From: Lantana camara
Taxonomy: Eukaryota; Streptophyta; Magnoliopsida; Lamiales; Verbenaceae
Reading direction: 5' to 3'
Assembly (NCBI GenBank): GCA_037501455.1
Contig: CM074863.1
Location: 59,129,501-59,193,500 of the forward strand
Length of the DNA: 64,000 nucleotides
The notes under the pieces are model-generated. The model searched no databases. It was not told where the DNA came from and saw only the letters and a list, made by a program, of their open reading frames with translations. Of the stretch, positions 11,501 through 19,579 are shown piece by piece. A program made the translations under genes and the position numbers. The first letter of the stretch is position 1. Each line of letters starts with the position of its first letter.

Positions 11501-11692
11501 ATTGTTTTAATTGCCTCCGCTACTCTGATTTTATTTTGCGCAGTTCTTGAGGGTATAGGCCGCCTAGCGAGGGTGTGAGTTTTGTGTGTCTCCCTTTCGC
11601 TACGGTTTGATACGGGTGCGAACTTCCATTTCGTCACTCGTGTTGGACCCTAGTGCGGGGGATGTGGCACCCTTCGCTCTGGGGGTGTTACA
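8535..11692 (+). repeat. 5' LTR of element A
   Basis: It starts TGTAACATCCCGACTG and ends GGGGGTGTTACA. Conserved inverted repeats occur near the start (GCTAAA...TTTAGC, and a mutated GGAATTC...GAATTTC). Splice-like sites: donor AAAG|GTAAGA at 9289/9290, exon-2-like segment 10305-10383 with donor AAG|GTGAGG, and acceptor GTTGCAG|GT at 11243/11244. Arms GCTAGGCGG (11259-11267) and CCGCCTAGC (11560-11568) form an inverted pair. The TA microsatellite at 11059-11073 is much shorter than in the 3' LTR. Confidence 0.95.
9783..9995 (+). repeat. Palindrome array in LTR A (6 copies)
   Basis: Six copies of the 14-mer GACACGGCCGYGTC start at 9783, 9815, 9866, 9898, 9950 and 9982. The T form is a perfect palindrome, and the copy at 9815 ends in T. 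The 3' LTR keeps the array at 17643-17855 with its own point changes. Confidence 0.93.
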
Positions 11693-11700
11693 TCCTTGCG

Positions 11701-11712
11701 TGGTATCAGAGC
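11701..11712 (+). other. Primer-binding site of element A (tRNA-iMet)
   Basis: TGGTATCAGAGC begins eight bases after the 5' LTR end, matching the 3' end of plant initiator tRNA-Met. Confidence 0.95.
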
Positions 11713-11902
11713 TCTCGATTGCAAAACCAGAGCTCTGGAGTCGTGTTGAGTCTGTCTTGGTCGTTCGGTATAGGAATATGTTATTATTTGCATTCATTTA
11801 CATAATTATGTGATGCAATTGTTTTACTTTCATGATAATTGACTACATGATCATGAATTGAACCCCATGCATCGATATTTTTTTGATTTGTGTATTTTCA
11901 GG

Positions 11903-14869
11903 ATGCCTCCAAGAAGGAGAGCAGAAAGGGAGCAGACTCCTGACCTTAATCAACCCCCTCCACAAGCACCTCCACCTCCACCAATGAATGCTGAGAATAT
12001 AGTGCAGGCCCTTCTGAATCAACTTCAGCAGAACCAGAGGGGTAATCATTTGGGTGAAGGACAAGGTGGACATGTAACTCCGGTTTTCAAGGAGTTCCGA
12101 AATAACAACCCGCCTAAGTGGTATGGAGGAGACGACATCCAAGCAGAAGAATGGTTATCAGAGATTGCCGGAATTTGGGAATTTTGCCCCGCACCTTCAC
12201 ATGAGAAAGCGGTTTGCACGGCTCGGTTTGTGCAAGGCCCCGCTTCCAATTGGCTCAAGGCTACAAGAGCTCGATTGGAAAGGTGTGGAGAAGAGTTTGA
12301 TTGGGAAAATTTCGTAAGAGAATTTCGTCACAAGTATGTTCCTCCAAGTGCTCGCGAGAGGAGACTACAGCAATTCATAGAATTGAAACAAGGGAACCGC
12401 TCGGTTGAAGAATATATCATGGAATTTGAGAGAATTGCACCGTATGCTCCACATATTTCCAATGATGACACCCAGAAGGCACGGAACTTTATTCATGGTT
12501 TGCGATATGATATTCAGAGTGCTCTTAAGGCGACTACCGTGGATACGTGGGAGAAGGCTACGAGGAAAGCGATCAAAGTGGAAGCTAACAATACGAGATT
12601 GAGGCCGACTTACTCTTCCGGCCAAGGTTCGAGCTCAAATTTGGGGAAGAGGCCTGCATCCTATGGTGGGCCTCCGGTTTTCAAACCCCAAGGTTCTAAC
12701 ACTTCAGTCAAGAAAGCTCGACCTCCGGTCCCCGCGGTACCAACTCTACCTGCTCCGATTCAATGTGGCTATTGCAAGGGTCCCAATCACACCGAAGAGA
12801 ATTACCAGAAGAAATTGAGAAGATGCTTTAAGTGTGGAGAGCCCGGCCATCTGATTAGCACTTGTCCTCAAGCGAGAGCACCTCAACCTCGAGCTCCTCA
12901 GCCGTTGAATGTGATGCCTCCGAGAGCACCAATCCAGGCGAGAGATTATGCTTTAGAGGGTGAGGAAGAGAATGTGGAAGTGGATGCCAACGCCGTTGTT
13001 GAAGGTACTATCCACATTCATGGCATTCCATTGCATGCATTGTTTGATCCGGGGGCAACGCATTCATTTATTGCTTCCCAGCTTGTTTCTACTCTTCCAT
13101 TGCCTGTTGCTTGTTTCGATGATTCTTTTATTGTCTCTTCTCCCCTTGGTGGTGCTTTGGCTACGCATTGTGTTTGCCGTGGTTGTCCGGTGGTTGTGGA
13201 AGATCAAGAGTACCCGGCAGATTTGATCAAGATGCCAATCAAGAAGTATGGGGTAATTTTGGGTATGGACTGGTTGTTTCGATATCGGGCTATGATGGAC
13301 TGTTTTGCTAAGAAGGTGACTTTGAGTTCTACGGCCTTTGCGAGTCAGAGGTTGAAGACCTGCCCGTTTTTTTCCTTTGTGGAAGCAAGCAGAATGTTCC
13401 GGGACGGTGCGACGGGCTATGTGGCCTACCTTTTGAATAAGTCAAAGGATCAGGCCAAGCTCGAGGAGACGGAGATCGTGAAGGAATTTCCCGATGTGTT
13501 TCCGGAGAACTTGGGATCTTTACCTCCGGATCGGGACGTCGAGTTTGTGATAGATCTCTATCCCGGAGCAGAACCGTATGCGAAATCTCCCTATAGGATG
13601 GCACCAGCCGAGTTGAAGAAGCTGAAGACGCAATTGGATGAGCTCTTAGAGTGTGGTTACATCCGCCCGAGCACTTCTCCATGGGGTGCTCCGGTCCTGT
13701 TTGTCAAGAAGAAAGACGGGACTTTGCGGATGTGTATTGACTACCGTGAGCTGAACCGGTTAACGACTAAGAACAAATACCCACTCCCTCACATTGAAGA
13801 GTTGTTTGATCTCCTACAAGGTTCAAGTGTTTATTCCAAGTTGGATTTAAGGCAAGGGTATTACCAGTTTCGTATCCGGGAGGGAGATATATCGAAGACG
13901 GGTTTTAACACAAGATATGAGCATTTCGAGTTTGTGGTCATGCCTTTTGGTCTTACCAATGCCCCAGCCACGTTTATGGACATGATGCACCGAATATTCC
14001 GACCTTACCTCGATAAATTCGTGGTCATCTTTATAGATGATATTCTGGTGTATTCGAGGTCCGAGGAAGAACACGCGCGGCATTTAAGTATTGTTTTGTC
14101 TACACTTCGGGAGCACCGATTGTTCGCCAAGTTCAGTAAGTGTGAGTTCTGGTTGGATCGAGTTTCCTTTTTAGGTCACTTCATTTCTGGGAATGGAATT
14201 GAGGTGGACCCGGCGAAGATTGAGACGGTAATGCTTTGGAAGCAGCCTAAGAATGCCTCGGAAGTGAGAAGTTTTCTCGGGTTAACAGGATATTATAGGC
14301 GCTTTGTGAAAGATTTCTCGAAGATTGCTTCCCCGTTGACCCGGTTAACTAAGAAAGAGGTGAAATTCGAGTGGGATGAGGCGTGTGAGAAGAGTTTCCA
14401 AAATCTTAAGGAGAGGTTGACTACTGCACCGGTTTTAACCCTACCCGAGGGTTCAGAAGGCTACTCAGTTTATACCGATGCTTCGAAGGAAGGTCTCGGT
14501 TGTGTGTTGATGCAGAATGGTAAGGTGGTAGCCTACACCTCAAGGAAATTAAAGGATCACGAGAAAAACTATCCCACTCATGACTTGGAACTCACGGCAG
14601 TGGTGTTTGCTTTGTTGAAATGGCGACATTATCTTTATGGAGTCACTTTTGAAGTGTTCACCGACCACCAGAGTCTTAAGTATCTGTTTGCCCAGAAGGA
14701 TTTGAATGTAAGACAGAGAAGGTGGATGGAGCTACTCGAGGACTATGATTGTAAGATTCAGTACCATCCGGGTAAAGCCAATGTGGTGGCGGATGCTTTG
14801 AGTAGGAAGGCTAGTGTCTCCGGTTTGGAAGCCGGTTCAAGTAGGCAGAATTCAGTGGTTTTGGTTTAA
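11903..14869 (+). CDS. gag, aspartic protease, RT and RNase H of element A (open segment)
   Basis: The 988-residue open segment starts [11 protein letters not shown]. The N-terminal third is a retrotransposon gag with a proline-rich start. Two CCHC knuckles follow: the first, from about residue 288, ends in Tyr instead of Cys; the second ([14 protein letters not shown]) is intact. The protease motif FDPGATHSF is near residue 382. RT shows [10 protein letters not shown], a [12 protein letters not shown] stretch, [10 protein letters not shown] and the catalytic FIDD near 710-713. RNase H begins [10 protein letters not shown] near 857 and runs past [10 protein letters not shown]. The proteins would make the capsid-like particle, mature it and copy the element RNA. 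The segment stops at a nonsense codon before integrase, so it can supply particles and RT but not integration. Confidence 0.93.
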   Translation: MPPRRRAEREQTPDLNQPPPQAPPPPPMNAENIVQALLNQLQQNQRGNHLGEGQGGHVTPVFKEFRNNNPPKWYGGDDIQAEEWLSEIAGIWEFCPAPSHEKAVCTARFVQGPASNWLKATRARLERCGEEFDWENFVREFRHKYVPPSARERRLQQFIELKQGNRSVEEYIMEFERIAPYAPHISNDDTQKARNFIHGLRYDIQSALKATTVDTWEKATRKAIKVEANNTRLRPTYSSGQGSSSNLGKRPASYGGPPVFKPQGSNTSVKKARPPVPAVPTLPAPIQCGYCKGPNHTEENYQKKLRRCFKCGEPGHLISTCPQARAPQPRAPQPLNVMPPRAPIQARDYALEGEEENVEVDANAVVEGTIHIHGIPLHALFDPGATHSFIASQLVSTLPLPVACFDDSFIVSSPLGGALATHCVCRGCPVVVEDQEYPADLIKMPIKKYGVILGMDWLFRYRAMMDCFAKKVTLSSTAFASQRLKTCPFFSFVEASRMFRDGATGYVAYLLNKSKDQAKLEETEIVKEFPDVFPENLGSLPPDRDVEFVIDLYPGAEPYAKSPYRMAPAELKKLKTQLDELLECGYIRPSTSPWGAPVLFVKKKDGTLRMCIDYRELNRLTTKNKYPLPHIEELFDLLQGSSVYSKLDLRQGYYQFRIREGDISKTGFNTRYEHFEFVVMPFGLTNAPATFMDMMHRIFRPYLDKFVVIFIDDILVYSRSEEEHARHLSIVLSTLREHRLFAKFSKCEFWLDRVSFLGHFISGNGIEVDPAKIETVMLWKQPKNASEVRSFLGLTGYYRRFVKDFSKIASPLTRLTKKEVKFEWDEACEKSFQNLKERLTTAPVLTLPEGSEGYSVYTDASKEGLGCVLMQNGKVVAYTSRKLKDHEKNYPTHDLELTAVVFALLKWRHYLYGVTFEVFTDHQSLKYLFAQKDLNVRQRRWMELLEDYDCKIQYHPGKANVVADALSRKASVSGLEAGSSRQNSVVLV

Positions 14870-15508
14870 GAGACTCGTTTGGCTAATATCTCGGTTCAAC
14901 CAGTTTTGAAACAGAGATTGGTTGAGGCTCAGTCTGTAGATCCCGAGATTCAGAAATTGGTAGCTAAGTCAAGGGTCGATCCGGAAACCAAGTTTGGATT
15001 TGATGACTCAGGATTGTTTAGATTTAAAGCTCGGGTTTGTATCCCTGAAGGATTTAAGCAGTTGGTACTTGATGAAGCTCACAAGTCAGCATATGTAGTA
15101 CATCCCGGTACCACCAAAATGTATAAGGATTTAAGGACTTCATATTGGTGGAACGGCATGAAGAGAGACGTGGCTAACTATGATAGAAGATGTCAAACAT
15201 GCCAAGTGGTGAAAGCAGAACACCAGAAACCGGGAGGAACTCTCCAACCACTTCCGATATCCGAGTGGAAGTGGGAGCAAGTGACAATAGACTTTGTGTC
15301 CGGCTTGCCTAGGACCAAAGGAGGTTGCGATGGGATTTGGGTAATTATTGATCGGTTGACGAAGTCAACACATTTTCTTAAGGTGAAGATGTCCGATAAG
15401 GTTCCTAAGTTGGCCCGGTTATATCGGAAAGAGATTGTCAGATTACATGGTTGCCCGGTCAGCATTGTTTCGGATAGGGATCCTCGGTTCACGTCCAGTT
15501 TTTGGTAG
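14870..15508 (+). CDS. Integrase N-terminal part of element A (between stops)
   Basis: It continues the gag-pol frame after the TAA at 14867; the first internal ATG is at 14879. It shows the HHCC zinc-binding region (paired His in the [10 protein letters not shown] stretch, then CQTC), the start of the catalytic core with [14 protein letters not shown] and its first Asp, and [13 protein letters not shown] with the second Asp. It ends at TAG 15506-15508. Integrase inserts the cDNA into chromatin; this piece alone lacks the catalytic Glu. It has no plausible independent start, so it is best read as part of a broken polyprotein. Confidence 0.85.
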   Translation, partial: ETRLANISVQPVLKQRLVEAQSVDPEIQKLVAKSRVDPETKFGFDDSGLFRFKARVCIPEGFKQLVLDEAHKSAYVVHPGTTKMYKDLRTSYWWNGMKRDVANYDRRCQTCQVVKAEHQKPGGTLQPLPISEWKWEQVTIDFVSGLPRTKGGCDGIWVIIDRLTKSTHFLKVKMSDKVPKLARLYRKEIVRLHGCPVSIVSDRDPRFTSSFW

Positions 15509-15922
15509 GAGTTACAAAAGTGTTTGGGTACGAAGCTTCAGTTTAGTACCGCATTTCACCCACAGACGGATGGCCAGTCAGAAAGGCTAATAAGGTATCT
15601 CGAGGACATGTTTCGTGCTTGTGCCTTGGATTATCCGAATTCGTGGGATGAACAGTTGGATTTGATTGAGTATGCCTACAACAACAGCTTTCAGTCTTCT
15701 ATTGGCGTGGCACCGTATGAGGCTTTGTATGGAAGGAAGTGCCGATCCCCTCTCTTTTGGGATATTGACGAGTGGAGATGGACTAAAGATGGAAAGCTCG
15801 AAAGGGCTAAGAAACCTAAGGAGATCCAGGACACCATCGAGAGGGTGAAAGTAATTAGACAGAGGTTGAAAGCAGCACAAGACCGCAGAAAAGTTATGCA
15901 GATAAGAGAAGACGACCCTTAG
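15509..15922 (+). CDS. Integrase core end of element A (between stop and frameshift)
   Basis: In the same frame as the upstream pieces. It carries [19 protein letters not shown] with the third catalytic acidic residue, then APYEALYGRKCRSPLFW, typical of gypsy integrase. After DRRK the meaningful frame is left because of a one-base loss in an A run (15888-15892), and a stop ends this frame at 15920-15922. Confidence 0.82.
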   Translation, partial: ELQKCLGTKLQFSTAFHPQTDGQSERLIRYLEDMFRACALDYPNSWDEQLDLIEYAYNNSFQSSIGVAPYEALYGRKCRSPLFWDIDEWRWTKDGKLERAKKPKEIQDTIERVKVIRQRLKAAQDRRKVMQIREDDP

Positions 15923-16365
15923 AGTTTGAGAAAGGAGATAAGGTCTTTTTAAAGGCATCTCCTAGAAAAGGGTATGCTCGAATTGGTAAAGGCAGGAAGC
16001 TTAACCCTCGCTACTTAGGCCCCTTTGAGATCCTTGATCGAGTTGGGGAAGTAGCCTACAGACTTGATTTACCGTCGAGCTTAACCGGGATTCATAATGT
16101 GTTTCATGTCTCACAGCTTCGGAAACATTATCCCGATGAGTCTTCTGTTCTTCCTGCCGAGAAAGTTCAGTTGGAACTGGATTTAACCTTTAAAAAGTAT
16201 CCAGTTCAGGTGTTGGACAGGAAAATGCAAGAGTTGAGGAATAGGCAAATCCCTCTTGTGAAAGTTTTGTGGCGTGATCAAGAATCTGAGGAAGCCACTT
16301 GGGAGACTGAGAGTAAGATGAAGGAGTTGTATCCGGAGCTTTTCAAGACCTCACCTCGGACCTGA
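15892..16365 (+). CDS. Integrase C-terminus and chromodomain of element A (shifted frame)
   Basis: In the shifted frame the product runs through the GPY/F-type region (KLNPRYLGPFEIL), YRLDLPSSLTGIHNVFHVS and SQLRKHYPDES. It ends with a chromodomain (QIPLVKVLWRDQESEEATWE, then KMKELYPELF). Chromodomains of this lineage are thought to steer integration to marked chromatin. The TGA stop (16363-16365) overlaps the hairpin described next. The first ATG in this frame is at 16099, inside the domain. Confidence 0.88.
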   Translation, partial: SYADKRRRPLEFEKGDKVFLKASPRKGYARIGKGRKLNPRYLGPFEILDRVGEVAYRLDLPSSLTGIHNVFHVSQLRKHYPDESSVLPAEKVQLELDLTFKKYPVQVLDRKMQELRNRQIPLVKVLWRDQESEEATWETESKMKELYPELFKTSPRT

Positions 16366-16375
16366 GGACAGGTCC
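16358..16375 (+). other. AGGA-loop hairpin overlapping the stop codon (element A)
   Basis: GGACCTGAGGACAGGTCC: a perfect 7-bp stem (GGACCTG/CAGGTCC) around AGGA. The stop TGA (16363-16365) lies within it, and the PPT begins five bases after it. Elements B, C and H have the same loop with a different stem sequence at the same position. Confidence 0.88.
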
Positions 16376-16379
16376 TTTT

Positions 16380-16391
16380 GAAGGAGGGAGG
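16380..16391 (+). other. Polypurine tract of element A
   Basis: GAAGGAGGGAGG directly before TTT and the 3' LTR; plus-strand primer site. Confidence 0.9.
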
Positions 16392-16394
16392 TTT

Positions 16395-18913
16395 TGTAAC
16401 ATCCCGACTGATCAGACTCTTCAGGTAAACTATTATGTGCGCTACTCAATTATTTCCTTATGTGATATTTCATTGCTAACGTGAATTATTGAAGTTATTT
16501 GAACTTATTTGCTTTAATATGAATTTGGTTATCTTTGAAAGTTTAATTTTCCTTGCTTTGTATTTGTTCGCTTTGGATCCGAATTTGATTCTGATTTCTG
16601 TGAATTTGTGATATGTATTAATTATATGCTTTTTGAACTCGATTATGTGCTCGTTACATGTTTTGGTATTTGTTTTGTTTGCCTTTTTGGGTTCGTTGTG
16701 GAGACGGGACCTAAAGGAGGCTAAAGAGCATTTAGCGCACCTTGGGTTCCGGGTTAGGTATCTTGAGCTCGGGAATTCGGATTCGAATTCCGTCACCTCC
16801 ATTGAACTCGTTTCGACGATTCGGGTTCGATGGGACAAGCCTCACATTTTTCTAAGTTCATTAAGACCTCCGTATTTCACCCGTAACGAGCCCCTGATGC
16901 TTGGAAGCTACCTTTTGACCTAGCTTTGAGTTGTGGACCCCACCTTAAACTCAACTAAGCCTTAACCATGATTTGTGCCTTGAGTTAGCTAACCCATTTC
17001 AGCCCCAAAAACCCCATAACCGATCCATTTCTCTCCCTCTCTCCTCTAAACCGATCAGCACAAAGGAAGCAAGAAGAGGAAGAAACCCTTTGTCCAACTT
17101 GTGATTATTTTGAGATCAAATCTTCTTCAAAGCTTCTCCAATTTGAAAGGTAAGATCATGGTTGATATCTACACTCTTTCTTCTCTCTTCTATGTGATCT
17201 TGAGCTCAATCCTTTGGTTGATTATTGTAATATAGCAAGCATGTGAATAGTAAGTGTTGGGAAAATTTGTTTGATTCTTGCTCATTCCTTGTTTCTTTGA
17301 GTTTGGATGATGATTTATGATTTATATGACTTGATTCTTGACATTTATTGCATCTTCTTTCATGGTTGTTGAGATATGATCCATGGCCATAAATGAGTTT
17401 TGAGAATTGGATGATACATGATGCATTCCTTTCCCCTTTGCTTGCCTTGATTACTTGCATTTTTGGAGCTGAGTTTGTGGCTACTTGTTGGGCATGAAAT
17501 GTTGAGGTATTGGTGTTATTTTGATGTATGTTGTGTGTTTGTTGGATGGCCTAAGAGTCCCCTTGGAGTAAGAACCCGAAAACCCCTGTTTTGCTTCCAT
17601 TTTCAGCAAATTTTCGCTAAAACTTGCTCAGGCCGAAGGCCTGACACGGCCACGTCAAGTTTCAAAGGAAAATGGACACGGCCGTGTCGAGCCCTCGACC
17701 CTTAATTTTTTGAATTTTTCCACCTGACACGGCCGCGTCATTTTATAAAGGAAAATGGACACGGCCGTGTCAAGCCCTCGGAAATGTTTTTTTTCGAATT
17801 ATTTCGCCTGGCACGGCCGTGTCCGTTCCCCTTTGTTTTCTGACATGGCCGTGTCAAGCAGGGTGGCATCCGGGGAGATTTCTTTCGCCTTTTCGTTGCT
17901 TCTTGTTGGTCTTTCTTGCCCCGTTTGTGATGTGTATGCATGAGTGACTTGCCTTATGAGGTACTAAGCCTTATGTTATGAATTGTGCTTTGATTTACCT
18001 CCTCGTTTGTGATATATGTTCTTATATGAATTATTTGCTCGTAAATGGCCTTAATGTGAATTCATTTCATATCATTGGCATCATAAGCATACGTACGCAT
18101 GTACCGAGCATCAATGTGGTTCATTTTGAGTCTAAGGGTGTTCCTTGTTGTTTGTCTTGTTCAGCGGATCTTCCTGTAGAGAACGAGCTTGCTCCGCAGG
18201 TGTTCGGTTTCCTCTTTTGGTCTCCACTACGTCCGTTGACAAGGTGAGGTTTTGTTCTTTTAGTTATTTGACCTACGACCCTAATTGGTTTCAAACCTCG
18301 CATGCGAATACGTATAATATATGGTAAATAAATGCATGATACGTATGTTGCGGGATTCTTCCCATTTGTTATAAGAGTTTGGAAAACGTTTTGTATAAGA
18401 ATATATGCTATTTTGCTTTTGTTTGCAAAAGTTTAGTTTTGTGCAAGTGTGTGTGTGTAAGCGAGATTTGGCTTTGAAAGATAAGCTTTGAGATATGTTT
18501 GTGTGATTTTCGTGATATGTTTGGGCCCCGGAGTGTGGTATGGTAATCTCGGGCGGCCGAGGGGTCGCCGAGCTCTTCCATCAACACCTCCATTTGAGAG
18601 TCTCACCCAACCTTAGGACGTTGAGGAAGGGTGTTTCTCTTGAGCCGGCGGAGGCAACCGCCGAAGGTTTCAAGGTAGTAATTAAACCTTGTCTCGTTTC
18701 TGTGTGTGGATAGTTAGGGCCGATCAACCCTTCTATCAACCGGTGTTGGGGATGGATGATGATTTGTTTTATTTTGCTTTGATCTTCGTATATGGGAGTT
18801 TGGTGTGTGACTCGTACTCGCCGAGTTGGTTTAGTTTTGTATAATCTGAGAAACGAGAGTGGATTTCTAATTACTTAAAATTCCGCATTTCTCCTTTTGC
18901 CTTCTCTTTACTT

Positions 18914-18958
<45 letters not shown>

Positions 18959-19579
18959 GGAATTAATTTGGCTTGCAAAAACCACTCTTGGTTCAAGGAT
19001 CCTCCCGTTTTAATAATTGCTTTGCTCTATATATGTATATCGGGTGCGTGAGTAGCACTCTCACTAGTCACTAGGACTAACCCTCATTGTTGTTTTCCCC
19101 TTTTTCCTTTCTTTTGAGTTGCAGGTTCTTCCGAGTCAAGCTAGGCGGCAAGTGTCTTTTGGAGTTTACTTGTGGTTTAGCTTGAGTCTTCATGCATTCG
19201 TAGTGGTTTACTTTCTCTTTTGCTTATGTACTTGGAGATTATGTATTCTGATTACACATTTGTTTTTGGCCGAGAAGGCATTGTATATATTGTACATGAG
19301 CTAGCATGATAGTTGGATTACTTGACCCTACTCTCATTTTGATTATGTATATATGTGATGATCTTGGGATATTTGTTTAGTTCAGGAATTGTTTTAATTG
19401 CCTCCGCTAGTCTGATTTTATTTTGCGCAGTTCTTGAGGGTCTAGGCCGCCTAGCGAGGGTGTGAGTTTTGTGTGTCTCCCGTTCGCTACGGTTTGATAC
19501 GGGTGCGAACTTCCATTTCGTCACTCGTGTTGGACCCTAGTGCGGGGGATGTGGCACCCTTCGCTCCGGGGGTGTTACA
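16395..19579 (+). repeat. 3' LTR of element A
   Basis: It matches the 5' LTR along its length. Differences include a longer (AT)n run (18919-18954), a 6-bp insertion near 19376 and a one-base loss near 18554. It keeps intact hairpins GCTAAA-GAGCA-TTTAGC (16720-16736) and GGAATTC-GGATTC-GAATTCC (16772-16791), and the better exon-2 acceptor (TTGTTCAG|CGG, where the 5' LTR reads TTGTTAAG). The palindrome array is at 17643-17855. GGCGT follows at 19580-19584. Confidence 0.95.
18919..18954. repeat. (AT)n microsatellite, expanded in the 3' LTR of A
   Basis: About 18 AT units; the 5' LTR has only about seven at the same place (11059-11073). The difference arose after insertion or by template slippage. 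Confidence 0.92.

Larger units (their letters stand above)
11903..16365 (+). pseudogene. gag-pol polyprotein gene of element A, three lesions
   Basis: This single gag-PR-RT-RH-IN-chromodomain frame has three visible lesions. A TAA at 14867-14869 (before GAG ACT CGT) fits a CAA codon changed by C-to-T. A TAG at 15506-15508 fits CAG changed by C-to-T inside integrase. A run of A at 15888-15892 has lost one base relative to the expected frame, so the last part is read one frame over. The first zinc knuckle has also lost its final cysteine (CX2CX4HX4Y). The ATG at 11903 (MPPRRR) is preferred over an in-frame ATG at 11858 because it matches the MPQRR start of element H and follows a TTTTCAG|G acceptor-like site. 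Translation would end inside or just after RNase H. Confidence 0.92.
8535..19579 (+). mobile_element. Tekay-type Ty3/gypsy element A, structurally complete
   Basis: It has 5' LTR 8535-11692 (3158 bp), PBS 11701-11712, a gag-pol region 11903-16365, PPT 16380-16391 and 3' LTR 16395-19579 (3185 bp). A perfect 5-bp duplication GGCGT flanks it (8530-8534 and 19580-19584). The chromodomain at the polyprotein end and the gag layout point to the Tekay/Del chromovirus lineage. The LTRs differ at about ten sites in the first 530 aligned bases, so insertion was fairly recent. The coding region is broken, so this copy is not self-sufficient. It lies inside element B, which is therefore older. Confidence 0.96.
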
